Under the pieces are notes generated by a model that saw nothing but the letters and a program-made list of their open reading frames with translations, was not told where the DNA came from and searched no databases. From Nocardioides sp. TRM66260-LWL (GTDB taxonomy: Bacteria > Actinomycetota > Actinomycetes > Propionibacteriales > Nocardioidaceae): DNA of 64,000 bases. Where the stretch lies: assembly GCF_020075545.1 (NCBI RefSeq), contig NZ_JAIQZK010000007.1:62001-126000 (forward strand). Reading direction: 5' to 3'. Position numbers and translations under genes: made by a program. How positions within the stretch are numbered: the stretch's first letter is position 1; the number at the start of each line of letters is the position of its first letter. Below, piece after piece: positions 28,481 through 38,013 of the stretch.

Positions 28481-29991
28481 GCGACCCCCACCATCCCGCG
28501 AACACCCCCGCGACCACCCCCGACGCCGTCACGCACCTCGACCACGGCCTGCTGGCCGACTACCTCGTCCGCACCCGCTGGTTCGCGGGCAAGGGCCGCG
28601 CGTTCTCGATCGGCGCCGTGCGCCGCCTCGGGACGATCGGCGACCCCGCCGCCGACCCGGCCGTCGTCGTGCTGCTCGTCGAGGTGCTCTTCGACGACGC
28701 GGTGGGCGGCCGTGCCGACTACCAGGTGCCGCTCTCGCTGCACCGGCAGCCCGAGCCGACGCTCGAGCACGCCCTGATCGGCGTGTGGACGGAGTCCGGG
28801 GCCCTCGACGCCGCGATCACCGGCGAGGTCCACGCCTACGACGCGCTGCACGACCGGCGGGCGATGGGCCGCTGGCTGCGGGCGTTCGACGCCGCCGGCG
28901 GCGGCCCCTCGAGCGACGCGGGGCTGGCCTTCCACCGGCTGCCCGGCCACGACCTCGACCTCGACGCCCCGGCCAGCCTCTTCAGCGGCGAGCAGTCCAA
29001 CTCCTCGGTGTTCTTCGGCGAGGACTCCGTGCTCAAGGTGTTCCGCCAGGTCGGCGCCGGCCTCAACCCCGACGTCGAGGTGCACGAGGTGCTCACCCGG
29101 GCGGAGTCGACGCACGTCGCGTCGCTGTACGGCTGGACCGAGACGCGCGCCGACGCCGGGCAGGACGACGTGCTCCAGCTCGCGATGCTCCAGCAGTTCC
29201 TGCGCACCGCGTCCGACGGCTGGGAGCTCGCGCTGGGCAGCGTCCGCGACCTGTTCTCCCAGACCTTCACCCAGCCGCTCGACCTGCGCGACATCGCCGC
29301 CGGCGAGGTGCATGCCCGGGAGGCCGGCGGCGACTTCGCCGGCGAGGCGACGCGACTCGGCGAGGCCGTCCGCGCCGTGCACGACCTGCTCGCCGAGCGG
29401 TTCCCCGCCCAGCGGCTCGACGCCGAGGGCGCCGCGGCCCTGGCGGCCGACATGACCCGACGCCTGCACGAGGCGGCCGCCGCGGTGCCGGAGCTCGCCC
29501 CGCACGTCGAGGGTCTCGAGGCCGTCTACGGACGCGTGGCCGCGCTCGCCGACGTCGAGGTGCAGCGCGTGCACGGCGACCTCCACCTCGGGCAGACGCT
29601 GCGCACCTCGCGCGGCTGGAAGATCGTCGACTTCGAGGGCGAGCCGTCCGCGCCCCGGGCGGAGCGGGTGCGGCCGGCCAGCCGCTGGCGCGACGTCGCC
29701 GGCATGCTGCGCTCCTTCGACTACGCGCCGCGTGTCGTGGGCCGCGACCTCGCCCTCGACCACCCCGAGGACGCCGCCATGCTCGACGAGCGGGCGGCCG
29801 AGTGGGCGCACCGCAACCGCAACCACTTCCTCGCCGCCTACGCCGGCGGCGAGCTCGACGTCGACGCCCGCGTGCTGCTCGACGCCTACCTGGCCGACAA
29901 GGCCGTCTACGAGACCGTCTACGAGTCCCGCAACCGGCCCGACTGGGTCGCCATCCCGCTGCGTGCCGTCGCGGAGATCGGAGCCGCCTGA
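28477..29991 (+). CDS. mak: Maltokinase (Pep2/Mak)
   Basis: This 504-residue kinase makes maltose-1-phosphate from maltose and ATP for GlgE. The N-terminal cap contains [13 protein letters not shown]. The aminoglycoside-phosphotransferase-like core shows [20 protein letters not shown] with the ATP-binding Lys. The catalytic loop is [12 protein letters not shown], and [19 protein letters not shown] holds the metal-binding Asp. The start is GTG 28477 with AGGAGG seven nt upstream, overlapping the treS stop. Its stop overlaps glgB by one base (TGATG). Confidence 0.95.
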
Positions 29992-32234
29992 TGCCCAGCC
30001 GGACGCCCGCCACCCCGGACCCGTCGATCCTGCCCGTGCCGACCGCCGAGCTCGACCAGCTCGTGCGCGGCGAGCACGGCCACCCGCACGCCCTGCTCGG
30101 CCCGCACCCCCACGACGGCGGCGTCACGCTGCGCGTGCTGCGTCCGCTCGCCGCACGGGTGCAGGCCCGCGGCGACTTCGGCGTCGTCGACCTCGAGCAC
30201 GAGCACGGCGGCGTGTGGGCCGGCGTGCTCCCGGTCGCCGACGTGCCCGACTACCGCCTGGCCGTCGTCTACGGCGACGAGGCGATCGAGGACACCGCGC
30301 CGGTCGACGACCCGTACCGCTTCCTGCCGACCCTCGGCGAGGTCGACCTGCACCTGATCAACGAGGGCCGCCACGAGCTGCTCTGGCAGGTGCTCGGCGC
30401 CCGGGTGCACCACTACGACTCCCCGACCGGCACGGTCTCCGGCACCTCGTTCGCCGTCTGGGCGCCGCGCGCCCGCGCCGTGCGGCTCAAGGGCGACTTC
30501 AACTCCTGGGACGGCCGCGAACACCCGATGCGCCAGCTCGGCACGTCCGGCGTCTGGGAGCTCTTCGTGCCCGGCGTCGGCAGCGGCGCCTCCTACAAGT
30601 ACGCCGTGCTCGGTGCCGACGGCACCTGGCGCGAGAAGGCCGACCCCATGGCCACCTGGGCCGAGGTGCCGCCGCGCACCGCGTCGCGGGTCTTCGAGTC
30701 CGCCTACACGTGGGGCGACGACGCCTGGATGGCCGCCCGCGCGGAGCGGCAGCCGGTGGCGGCGCCGATGAGCGTCTACGAGATGCACCTCGCCTCGTGG
30801 CGGCGCCACCCCGACGGCACCCTGTGGGACTGGGAGCGCCTGGCCGACGACCTCGTCGCCTACCTCGCCGACCTGGGCTTCACCCACGTCGAGCTGATGC
30901 CGGTGATGCAGCACCCGTTCGGCGGCTCGTGGGGCTACCACGTGACGTCGTACTTCGCCGCCGACAGCCGGTTCGGCGACCCCGACGGCCTGCGACTGCT
31001 GATCGACCGGCTGCACCAGGCCGGGATCGGCGTGATCCTCGACTGGGTGCCCGGCCACTTCGCCACCGACGAGTGGGCGCTGGCCCGCTTCGACGGCACG
31101 GCGCTCTACGAGAGCCCCGACCCGCAGCGCGGCTGGCACCCCGAGTGGGGCTCCTACATCTTCGACTTCGGCCGCGCCGAGGTGCGCAACTTCCTCTACG
31201 CCAACGCGCTGTTCTGGCTCGAGGAGTTCCACGTCGACGGCCTGCGGGTCGACGGCGTCGCCTCGATGCTCTACCTCGACTACGCCCGCAAGGACGGCGA
31301 GTGGACGCCCAACGTGCACGGCGGCCACGAGAACCTCGAGGCGGTGCAGTTCCTGCAGGAGATGAACGCCACCGTCTACAAGCGGGTGCCGGGCATCACC
31401 ACGATCGCCGAGGAGTCCACCTCGTGGCCCGGCGTCACCCGGCCCACCTCGGCCGAGGGTCTCGGCTTCGGCTTCAAGTGGAACATGGGCTGGATGCACG
31501 ACTCGCTGGGCTACCTGGCCCGCGACCCGATCCACCGCTCGTACCACCACGGCGAGCTGACGTTCGCGCTCGTCTACGCCTTCAGCGAGAACTACGTGCT
31601 GCCGCTCAGCCACGACGAGGTCGTCCACGGCAAGGGCTCGCTGCTGCGCAAGATGCCGGGCGACCGCTGGCAGCAGCTGGCCAACCTGCGCGCCTACCTG
31701 GCGTTCATGTGGGCGCACCCCGGCAAGCAGCTGCTCTTCATGGGCGGCGAGCTGGGTCAGGAGTCGGAGTGGGCGGAGTCGCGCGAGCTCGACTGGTGGC
31801 TGCTCGACCACCCCGAGCACCGCGGCGTGCACGACGTCGTCCGCGACCTCAACGCCGCCTACCGCGAGACCCCCGCGCTGTGGAGCCGCGACGCCGACCC
31901 GTCCGGCTTCGCCTGGATCGACGCCAACGACGCCGGCCACACGGTCTTCTCGTTCATCCGGCGCGGTGACGCCCCCGACGGCGGCGCGGCGTCCGACCTG
32001 GTGTGCGTGGCGAACTTCGCCGCGGTGCCGCACCACGGGTACCGGCTCGGCCTGCCGTCGGCCGGCCGGTGGCGCGAGGTGCTCAACACCGACGCCGAGG
32101 GCTACACCGGCTCCGGCGTCGGCAACCTGGGCGCCGTGCAGGCGGTCGAGGGCGCGTGGTCGGGCCAGCCCGCGCACGCCGACGTCGTGCTGCCCCCGCT
32201 CGCGACGATCTGGCTGCGGCGCGAGGACGACTGA
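29991..32234 (+). CDS. glgB: 1,4-alpha-glucan branching enzyme
   Basis: This 747-residue GH13 enzyme introduces alpha-1,6 branches. It has two N-terminal CBM48-type beta domains ([40 protein letters not shown]). The catalytic part carries [32 protein letters not shown] (nucleophile Asp), [12 protein letters not shown] (Glu), [16 protein letters not shown] and a C-terminal all-beta domain. Start ATG 29991 sits in the TGATG junction with mak. It ends the operon glgE-treS-mak-glgB, so branching follows maltosyl extension. Confidence 0.96.
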   Translation: MPSRTPATPDPSILPVPTAELDQLVRGEHGHPHALLGPHPHDGGVTLRVLRPLAARVQARGDFGVVDLEHEHGGVWAGVLPVADVPDYRLAVVYGDEAIEDTAPVDDPYRFLPTLGEVDLHLINEGRHELLWQVLGARVHHYDSPTGTVSGTSFAVWAPRARAVRLKGDFNSWDGREHPMRQLGTSGVWELFVPGVGSGASYKYAVLGADGTWREKADPMATWAEVPPRTASRVFESAYTWGDDAWMAARAERQPVAAPMSVYEMHLASWRRHPDGTLWDWERLADDLVAYLADLGFTHVELMPVMQHPFGGSWGYHVTSYFAADSRFGDPDGLRLLIDRLHQAGIGVILDWVPGHFATDEWALARFDGTALYESPDPQRGWHPEWGSYIFDFGRAEVRNFLYANALFWLEEFHVDGLRVDGVASMLYLDYARKDGEWTPNVHGGHENLEAVQFLQEMNATVYKRVPGITTIAEESTSWPGVTRPTSAEGLGFGFKWNMGWMHDSLGYLARDPIHRSYHHGELTFALVYAFSENYVLPLSHDEVVHGKGSLLRKMPGDRWQQLANLRAYLAFMWAHPGKQLLFMGGELGQESEWAESRELDWWLLDHPEHRGVHDVVRDLNAAYRETPALWSRDADPSGFAWIDANDAGHTVFSFIRRGDAPDGGAASDLVCVANFAAVPHHGYRLGLPSAGRWREVLNTDAEGYTGSGVGNLGAVQAVEGAWSGQPAHADVVLPPLATIWLRREDD

Positions 32235-32240
32235 CGCCGG

Positions 32241-32276
32241 GACGGCCTCGGCTCAGCAGGCGGAGCCGAGGTCGTC
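32241..32276. terminator. Hairpin at the glgB/LCP convergent junction
   Basis: A 14-bp stem with one G-T pair (32241-32254 with 32263-32276) has an 8-nt loop. One arm contains part of the LCP stop codon (32253-32255). It probably terminates both transcripts. Confidence 0.65.
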
Positions 32277-33764
32277 GGCCTGGTTGGCCACGTAGCCCGT
32301 CTTGAGCGTGCCGACCGAGCCGCCGGTGATCGGCTGGTCCGACGGCCGGGGCTTGGGCTTCGAGCCCCCGCCCGAGCCGGAGCCTGCGCCGCCCGCCTGG
32401 ACGACGGGCGCGTCGCCCTCGGCCTTGGCGATCGCCTCGGCGACCTTGCGGTGCACGAGGTCCATGTCGGGCGCGCCCGTGTTGATCAGCGGCGGCACGA
32501 GGGAGAGCGTCGAGATGCGCTGACCGCGGGCCTTCAGGGCGAGAGCGGCGAAGGTGCCGAACTGCGAGGCCGGGAGGTCGGTGGAGATCAGCGCGGCCGA
32601 GGCGTCGGCGATCTTGGAGAAGTGCGCGATCGCCGACTGCGGGCTGATCTGCTGCAGCATCGCGTTGAGCACGCACTTCTGCCGGGCCATGCGCGAGTAG
32701 TCGTCGGAGTCGGCGCGCGAGCGGGCGTACCAGAGGGCCTGGTGGCCGGTGAGCCGGTGCGTGCCGGCCGGCACGTAGCCGTAGACCTTGCTGCCGATGC
32801 CGCCGATCGGGATCGGCGTGCGGACGTTCAGCGTCACGCCGCCGACGGCGTCGACGAGGTCGCTGAAGCCGCGCAGGTTGACCATCGCCCAGTAGTTGAT
32901 CTTCAGGTCGGTGACGCCCTCGATCGCCGAGATGGTGGCGGTCATGCCGGGGTCCTTGTCACCCGGGAACAGCTCCTTGTGGTCCTGGGCCCAGGTGTTG
33001 ACGCCGTTGAGGTAGTCGGCGTCGAAGCCCTTCGGGAACTGGCGGGCCATCACCGAGCCGGCGGGGAAGGTGAAGTTCTTGAGGTTGCGCGGCATCGAGA
33101 TGAGCACGGTGCGGCCCGTGGAGGCGTCGATCGAGGCCACCGTCATCGAGTCGGGCCGCAGGCCCCAGCGGTCGGGGCCGGAGTCGCCGCCGATGAGCAG
33201 CACGTTGTAGCGGCCGTCGTGGGCGTCGGAGACGACGCCGTCGCCCGAGAGCGTCAGCACGAGGTCGCGCTGGACGTTCACCAGGTGCGCGCCGAAGAGC
33301 AGCGTGCCCGCGACGCCGAAGCAGAGCACGCCGTTGACCCCGACGACCGCGCGCCGGTGACCGAGGCTGAGGGTCAGCGGCTGGCCGAGCCGCCAGGCGT
33401 CGACGATGAGGAAGGCCCAGCCGAGCGCGAGCGCCACCAGGCCCAGACGCAGGAGCAGGAGCAGGCCGGGCGCGAAGGCCAGCCGCAGGCCGAGCTCGGG
33501 GTCGATCGCCAGCGCGATCGCGGAGACGAGCGCCACGACGATCAGCGCCAGCCACGTGCGCAGCGCGATCCGGCCGACGCGGCGGCTGCCGGCCACCAGC
33601 TGCGCCGAGCCGGGGACGACGAGGGTCATCGCCATCAGCGCCAGCGCGCGACGGAAGCGGATGCGGGCGGCCCGCTCGGCCACCGGGGTGCGGGGCGGGT
33701 CGATCGACGGGCGCATCGGGACGCGGCGAGCAGCGGTCGACCCCGGGGAAGCGGCGGGCGGCAT
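32253..33764 (-). CDS. LytR-CpsA-Psr (LCP) family protein with multi-helix N-terminus
   Basis: This 503-residue protein has about four membrane helices in its first 180 residues (for example AFAPGLLLLLRLGLVALALGW) followed by an extracellular LCP domain. The domain shows GGDSGPDRWGLRPDSMTVAS, VLISMPRNL, TINYWAMVNLRGFSDLVDAVGG-like residues and ALWYARSRADSDDYSRMARQ. LCP proteins transfer undecaprenyl-linked glycopolymers to peptidoglycan. The tail is Gly/Ser/Pro-rich and ends in Cys. The start is ATG 33764, seven nt after GATACT; ATG 33716 is an alternative. Most LCP proteins have one helix, so the longer anchor is unusual. Confidence 0.87.
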   Translation of the reverse strand: MPPAASPGSTAARRVPMRPSIDPPRTPVAERAARIRFRRALALMAMTLVVPGSAQLVAGSRRVGRIALRTWLALIVVALVSAIALAIDPELGLRLAFAPGLLLLLRLGLVALALGWAFLIVDAWRLGQPLTLSLGHRRAVVGVNGVLCFGVAGTLLFGAHLVNVQRDLVLTLSGDGVVSDAHDGRYNVLLIGGDSGPDRWGLRPDSMTVASIDASTGRTVLISMPRNLKNFTFPAGSVMARQFPKGFDADYLNGVNTWAQDHKELFPGDKDPGMTATISAIEGVTDLKINYWAMVNLRGFSDLVDAVGGVTLNVRTPIPIGGIGSKVYGYVPAGTHRLTGHQALWYARSRADSDDYSRMARQKCVLNAMLQQISPQSAIAHFSKIADASAALISTDLPASQFGTFAALALKARGQRISTLSLVPPLINTGAPDMDLVHRKVAEAIAKAEGDAPVVQAGGAGSGSGGGSKPKPRPSDQPITGGSVGTLKTGYVANQADDLGSAC

Positions 33765-33771
33765 GCACAGC

Positions 33772-33799
33772 AGTATCACCAGTCACAGACGTCACAGAC
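33772..33799 (-). promoter_or_regulatory. LCP promoter region with 9-bp direct repeat
   Basis: GATACT (33777-33772, minus strand) stands seven nt before the ATG at 33764, consistent with a leaderless -10. Directly upstream is a perfect 9-bp direct repeat, GTCACAGAC twice (33782-33799 on the plus strand). It covers the spacer and -35 region, a typical place for an activator or repressor. Confidence 0.4.
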
Positions 33800-33870
33800 G
33801 TCGCGACGCGCCCGCCGATCGGTCACGAGCGCGTGCCACCCGCGGCCCGCGACGGCCGGGGCGGCCGGGC

Positions 33871-34377
33871 TCAGGCCCGCCCGGACTCGATCTCGGCGAT
33901 CCGGGCCATGCGGTGCGCCCGCCGGATCTCGGCCTCGCGGTGCCGGCGGCGGTCGTCGTCGGTCTCCAGGATCAGCCCCGGCACCGGGCGCGGCCCGCCG
34001 TCGGAGTCGATGGCCACGAAGACGAAGTAGGCGGTGGCCACGTGCAGCGCCGTCTCCGACGGGTCGTTCCACGGCTGCGCCTCGACCTTGACGCCGATCT
34101 CCATGCTCGAGCGCCCGACCCAGTTGACCTGGGCGTCGGTGCGCACGATGTCGCCGACGTGCACCGGACGCAGGAAGACCATCTCGTCCAGCGCGGCCGT
34201 GACGGCGGGGCCGCCGGAGTGCCGCTGGGCGACGGCACCGGCCGTGGAGTCGGCCAGCTTGACGATCTCACCTCCGTGCACGTTGCCCAGCAGGTTCGTC
34301 TGGGCGCGGGAGGTCAGGACGGCCAGGGAGACGCGCGCGTAGGAGGTCGGGTGGCGCGGCACGACGAGGTCGCTCAT
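33871..34377 (-). CDS. Acyl-CoA thioesterase, hot-dog fold (ACOT/YciA type)
   Basis: This 168-residue protein has the 4HBT signature NLLGNVHGGEIVKLADSTAGA, with the Asp that activates water, and MVFLRPVHVGDIV and YFVFVAIDSDGGPRPVPGL typical of acyl-CoA thioesterases. It hydrolyses acyl-CoA in the cytosol; chain-length preference is unknown. Start ATG 34377 lies six nt after TACCGT with no RBS, so it is probably leaderless. Only 22 bp separate it from the divergent LCP gene. Confidence 0.88.
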   Translation of the reverse strand: MSDLVVPRHPTSYARVSLAVLTSRAQTNLLGNVHGGEIVKLADSTAGAVAQRHSGGPAVTAALDEMVFLRPVHVGDIVRTDAQVNWVGRSSMEIGVKVEAQPWNDPSETALHVATAYFVFVAIDSDGGPRPVPGLILETDDDRRRHREAEIRRAHRMARIAEIESGRA

Positions 34378-34383
34378 GCCCGC

Positions 34384-34393
34384 ACGGTAGCCT
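34384..34393. promoter_or_regulatory. Overlapping divergent -10 hexamers sharing TA
   Basis: The 10 bp ACGGTAGCCT contains TACCGT on the minus strand (34389-34384) and TAGCCT on the plus strand (34388-34393). The two share the TA at 34388-34389. Each hexamer is exactly six nt from a start codon (ATG 34377, GTG 34400). Both genes would be leaderless and compete for one polymerase-melting site. Confidence 0.6.
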
Positions 34394-34399
34394 CCGAGG

Positions 34400-35620
34400 G
34401 TGCCTGAGCGACCCGACGGTCGGGACGGCGGCTTCGGCTGGCTCTACGGGGGCCAGGGCGAGAGGCCGTCCCCGCAGAGCCCCGACGCCACCCGGATGAT
34501 GCCGACCGTCCCGCGGGACGGCGGGCGTCCCAGTGCCCCGTCGTCGGCTCCGCGCGAGGCCCTGGCGCCGACCCCGGCGCCGACCCCGGGCGGCCCCGGC
34601 GGACCGAGCGGCCCGGGCGGTCGCGGGACCACCTACGGCGCCCCCCGCCGCCGACCCCGGCTGCGCTTCCGACCCCGCTACCTCGTCGCGCTGCTCGCGC
34701 TGTGGGTCGTGTACCTCGTGGCCGTGCCGATCATCGTGTGGAACAAGGTCGACTCCGTCGCCTTCGAGCCCGACGGCGACCGCCCCGCCGACCAGCCCGG
34801 CACCACCTACCTGCTCGTGGGCAGCGACTCCCGCGGGAACCTGACGAAGGCCCAGCGTCGCGAGTACCGCACCGGCAACGCCGAGGGCCAGCGCACCGAC
34901 ACGATCATGCTGCTGCACACCGGCTCGGGGCCGAACCTGCTGATGTCGATCCCGCGCGACTCGCTCGTCGACATCCCCGGGTACGGCACCACCAAGATCA
35001 ACGCCGCCTTCGCGTACGGCGGGCCGCAGCTGCTGGTCAAGACGATCGAGCAGGACACCGGCATCCGCATCGACGACTACGTCGAGGTCGGGCTCGGCGG
35101 CCTCGTCGACGTCGTCAACGCGGTCGGCGGCATCACCATCTGCCCCGAGTTCGCGATCGACGACCCGCTGGCAGGCCTGAAGATCAAGAAGGGCTGCCAG
35201 GAGGCCGACGGCCGCGTCGCCCTGGGCTACGCCCGCTCGCGGCACTCCGACCCGCGCTTCGGCGACATCACCCGCGCCAAGCACCAGCGCGAGGTGGTCT
35301 CCGCGGTCGGCAAGAAGGTGCTCTCGCCGTGGACGTTCATCAACCCGTTCCGCTACTGGAGCGTCGTCAACGCCGCGCCGTCGGCCTTCGCCGTCGGCAA
35401 GGGCATGAGCGCGCCCCGCGCCGCGATGTGGGCCATGGCGATGAACAGCGTCAACGGCTCGAAGGGCCTCACCTGCGGCGTGCCGATCAGCGACCTGGCC
35501 GTGCACTGGGACCCCGACCGCTCGAAGCGGATGTTCCAGGCGATCATCGACGACGACACCGCGAGCATCGGCAAGGACCTCTGCTCCCCCACCGGACTAC
35601 CGAAGGCGATCACCGGATGA
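34400..35620 (+). CDS. LytR-CpsA-Psr (LCP) family protein
   Basis: This 406-residue protein has a roughly 85-residue cytoplasmic Pro/Gly-rich N-terminus that includes GGFGWLYGG, a WLY element I recall from actinobacterial LCP proteins. One helix (YLVALLALWVVYLVAVPIIV) and an LCP domain follow: LVGSDSRGNLTKAQRREYRT, DTIMLLH, LLMSIPRDSLVDIPGYG, KINAAFAYGGP, VGLGGLVDVVNAVGGI and GYARSRHSDPRFGDITRAKH. It attaches wall glycopolymers to peptidoglycan outside the membrane. The start is a leaderless GTG at 34400. The stop overlaps the crotonase start as ATGA. Confidence 0.92.
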   Translation: MPERPDGRDGGFGWLYGGQGERPSPQSPDATRMMPTVPRDGGRPSAPSSAPREALAPTPAPTPGGPGGPSGPGGRGTTYGAPRRRPRLRFRPRYLVALLALWVVYLVAVPIIVWNKVDSVAFEPDGDRPADQPGTTYLLVGSDSRGNLTKAQRREYRTGNAEGQRTDTIMLLHTGSGPNLLMSIPRDSLVDIPGYGTTKINAAFAYGGPQLLVKTIEQDTGIRIDDYVEVGLGGLVDVVNAVGGITICPEFAIDDPLAGLKIKKGCQEADGRVALGYARSRHSDPRFGDITRAKHQREVVSAVGKKVLSPWTFINPFRYWSVVNAAPSAFAVGKGMSAPRAAMWAMAMNSVNGSKGLTCGVPISDLAVHWDPDRSKRMFQAIIDDDTASIGKDLCSPTGLPKAITG

Positions 35621-36504
35621 CCACCCCCGGCACCACCACCGACTACACGACGCTCCGGGTCGAGATCGATGCCGACGGCGTCGCGCTGCTCACCCTCAGC
35701 CGGCCCGACGCGCTGAACGCGTTCGACCTGACGATGGCCGAGGAGCTCGAGCGGTTCTTCCTCACCGACGCCCGCGACGACGCCGTCCGCGCCGTCGTCG
35801 TCACCGGCGAGGGCCGGGCGTTCTGCGCCGGCATGGACCTCTCGGCCGAGGGCAACGTCTTCGGCCTCGACGAGACCCTCTCCCCCACGCCGGAGGAGTT
35901 CCGCGCCCACTACGACGAGGAGCCGTACCAGACCGGCCTGCGCGACACCGGAGGCAAGGTGACGCTGGCGATCCACGCGCTGCCCAAGCCCGTGATCGCA
36001 GCGATCAACGGCCCCGCCGTCGGCATCGGCGCCACGATGACGCTGGCGATGGACCTGCGTCTGGCCTCGACCAAGGCCCGCATCGGCTTCGTCTTCGGTC
36101 GGCTCGGCATCGTCCCGGAGGCCTGCTCGTCGTACTTCCTGCCGCGCATCGTCGGCATCTCGCAGGCGCTGGAGTGGGTCTACTCCGCCGACATCCTCAC
36201 CGCCGAGCAGGCGCACGAGGGACGTCTCGTCCGCTCGGTGCACGAGCCCGACGCGCTGCTGCCCGCCGCTCTGGAGCTGGCCCGCTCGTTCGTCCGCGAC
36301 CGCTCGCCGGTCGCGCTGGGCCTGGCCAAGCAGCTGCTCTACCGCAACAGCGGCGCTCACCACCCGCTCGAGGCGCACCTGACCGACTCGCTGGCGATGT
36401 ACTGGACCTCAATCGGCGACGGCAAGGAGGGGGTGGCCGCCTTCCTCGGCAAGCGCACCCCCTCGTTCACCGGCAGCGCCGGCGACCTGCCTGTGATCGA
36501 CTGA
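35617..36504 (+). CDS. Crotonase-family protein, enoyl-CoA isomerase-like
   Basis: This 295-residue crotonase has the oxyanion loop AFCAGMDLS and GPAVGIGATMTLAMDLRLAS. The first hydratase glutamate is replaced (GIGATMT). The second region is RLGIVPEACSSYFLPRIVG, close to the PEGCSSYxFP of delta3,delta2-enoyl-CoA isomerases. Isomerase-like activity is therefore more likely than hydration. An insertion of about 30 residues (FGLDETLSPTPEEFRAHYDE) follows the oxyanion loop. It is coupled by a 4-nt overlap to the LCP gene, an unexpected partner. Confidence 0.87.
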   Translation: MTTPGTTTDYTTLRVEIDADGVALLTLSRPDALNAFDLTMAEELERFFLTDARDDAVRAVVVTGEGRAFCAGMDLSAEGNVFGLDETLSPTPEEFRAHYDEEPYQTGLRDTGGKVTLAIHALPKPVIAAINGPAVGIGATMTLAMDLRLASTKARIGFVFGRLGIVPEACSSYFLPRIVGISQALEWVYSADILTAEQAHEGRLVRSVHEPDALLPAALELARSFVRDRSPVALGLAKQLLYRNSGAHHPLEAHLTDSLAMYWTSIGDGKEGVAAFLGKRTPSFTGSAGDLPVID

Positions 36505-36544
36505 CCGCGACCGCCGGCGGGCCCGGCGTCAGCCCTCGGAGGGC

Positions 36545-37108
36545 TCAGCCGTCGGAGGCCTGGGCCGCGGCCTGGGTCTCCGAGGTCGCGCCCTCGGTGC
36601 TCAGGTGGCCGCCCTTGTCCTCCAGGTGGGCCCGGATGAACCAGTGGAACAGCTCGAGCTGCTCGGTCTGGGCGATGAACATGTCCTGGGTGACCGGGTC
36701 GAGCTCCTCGAGCTCCTTGATGCCGGCCCGGTAGCTGGTGATCAGGCCCTGGTAGACGACGTCGAGCGCACCCAGGTGCTCCTGGGTGGTGGCGCGGCCG
36801 ATGCTGTACTCGTCCCAGCTGCGGCCCTCGACGATCGCGCCGGGGGTGCCCTTCGGCGAGCCGCCGAGGGTCGCGATGCGCTCGGCGAGGTCGTCGGCGA
36901 AGCCGCGGACGACCTCGACCTGGGGGTCGATCATCTCGTGGACCGCGATGAAGTGCGGGCCCACGACGTTCCAGTGCACGTGCTTGAGGGTCAGGTGCAG
37001 GTCGTTGGCGGCGACGAGCCGCTCCTGCAGGAGCGCGACGACGCGCTCGGCGTCGGCCTGCTCGAGGCCGGGCGTGGTGTAGGCGAGGGAAGCGGAGTTC
37101 GGGGTCAT
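36545..37108 (-). CDS. dps: Dps-family ferritin-like DNA-protection protein
   Basis: This 187-residue protein forms dodecameric mini-ferritin shells that oxidise Fe(II) with peroxide. The intersubunit ferroxidase motif is present: HLTLKHVHWNVVGPHF, HEMIDPQVEVVRGFADDLAE. A Glu/Asp/Gln-rich C-terminal tail of about 20 residues replaces the Lys-rich tail used for DNA binding in E. coli Dps. The start ATG 37108 lies six nt after TAGGCA. A small hairpin (36531-36545) overlaps its stop at the convergent junction with the crotonase. Confidence 0.93.
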   Translation of the reverse strand: MTPNSASLAYTTPGLEQADAERVVALLQERLVAANDLHLTLKHVHWNVVGPHFIAVHEMIDPQVEVVRGFADDLAERIATLGGSPKGTPGAIVEGRSWDEYSIGRATTQEHLGALDVVYQGLITSYRAGIKELEELDPVTQDMFIAQTEQLELFHWFIRAHLEDKGGHLSTEGATSETQAAAQASDG

Positions 37109-37114
37109 GCTCCC

Positions 37115-37120
37115 TGCCTA
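37115..37120 (-). promoter_or_regulatory. -10 hexamer TAGGCA of dps
   Basis: TAGGCA-GGGAGC-ATG on the minus strand; spacing as in the other leaderless starts. GGGAG could alternatively act as a too-close RBS. Confidence 0.4.
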
Positions 37121-37169
37121 CCCATCCGCGAGCCCACGGCCTCCACCTGCCGGGGTGGGCGGCGTCGGC

Positions 37170-37925
37170 TCAGGCGCGTAGCGCGCCGTCCAGCAGCGCC
37201 CGCAGCTCGGTGAAGTGGCGCTCCGCGGACGCCTCGTCGTACATGGACGTGTCGGCCATCGTGTAGCCGTGCTGCGCACCGGGGTAGATCTCGTTGCGGT
37301 GCGGCCGGCCGGTGCGCTCGGAGGACGCCGTCAGCTCGCGCTCGAGCGTCGCGACCGCCTCGGGGGGCATGGAGGCGTCCTGGTCGGCGTGACCGTAGAC
37401 GAAGGCCGCCGTCGCGGCGGCGATCTGCAGGTGCGGGCTGTCGGGACCATCGACGACGAGGCCGCCGCCGTGGAAGCCGCCCACGGCCGCGACGACGTCG
37501 GGGTGGCGACCGGCGACCCGGGTCGCGAGGCGCGCGCCGAAGCAGTAGCCCGTGACCCCGACCGGCCCGCGAGCGCCGACGGAGCCGGTCAGCGCCTCCA
37601 GCCAGGCGTCCGCGTCGGCGTCGGAGAGCTCGGGCGTGAGACCGGCGACCAGGTCCATCACGCCGCCGGCGAAGAACGCCTCGCGGGCGCCGGCCTCGCG
37701 TAGATCGCCCTGCGGCGCGAGCTCCGCGGCGGTGCCGGAGCGGTAGAACGGATGGGGTGCGAGGACGCGGTAGCCCCAGCCCGCGATCCGGTCGGCCATC
37801 GCGCGGGTCTGCGGGCGCAGGCCGATCGCGTCGACGAACAGCAGGACGCCGGGATCGCCCTCGGCGCCGGCGACGTAGGCCTCGGCGGTGCCGGCCGGGG
37901 CGGGGAGCTCGAGATCGTGACCCAT
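37170..37925 (-). CDS. Dienelactone hydrolase family protein
   Basis: This 251-residue alpha/beta hydrolase has a Cys nucleophile in GVTGYCFGARLAT, an acid in VYGHADQDASMPPEAV and a catalytic His in YPGAQHGYTM, the triad of dienelactone hydrolases. The natural substrate is unknown; members hydrolyse dienelactones or other small esters. The start ATG 37925 follows TAGGTT by six nt. It is 61 nt downstream of dps's promoter side and 88 nt from the cheR stop, so probably its own unit. Confidence 0.88.
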   Translation of the reverse strand: MGHDLELPAPAGTAEAYVAGAEGDPGVLLFVDAIGLRPQTRAMADRIAGWGYRVLAPHPFYRSGTAAELAPQGDLREAGAREAFFAGGVMDLVAGLTPELSDADADAWLEALTGSVGARGPVGVTGYCFGARLATRVAGRHPDVVAAVGGFHGGGLVVDGPDSPHLQIAAATAAFVYGHADQDASMPPEAVATLERELTASSERTGRPHRNEIYPGAQHGYTMADTSMYDEASAERHFTELRALLDGALRA

Positions 37926-37931
37926 GCGGCG

Positions 37932-37937
37932 AACCTA
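37932..37937 (-). promoter_or_regulatory. Leaderless -10 hexamer TAGGTT of the dienelactone hydrolase
   Basis: TAGGTT-CGCCGC-ATG on the minus strand; no RBS is present, so a leaderless mRNA is likely. Confidence 0.55.
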
Positions 37938-38013
37938 GCCACGCCGACGCGACCCAGCGGCCGCCGATCGGGTGAGGCGGTGATCGGGTCGAGGCGCGGC
38001 TCGGACCGGCCGG

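Noticed and set aside
33765..33779. Extending the long LCP protein to an upstream start at 33779.
   Set aside because: This would place translation start inside the GATACT promoter element.
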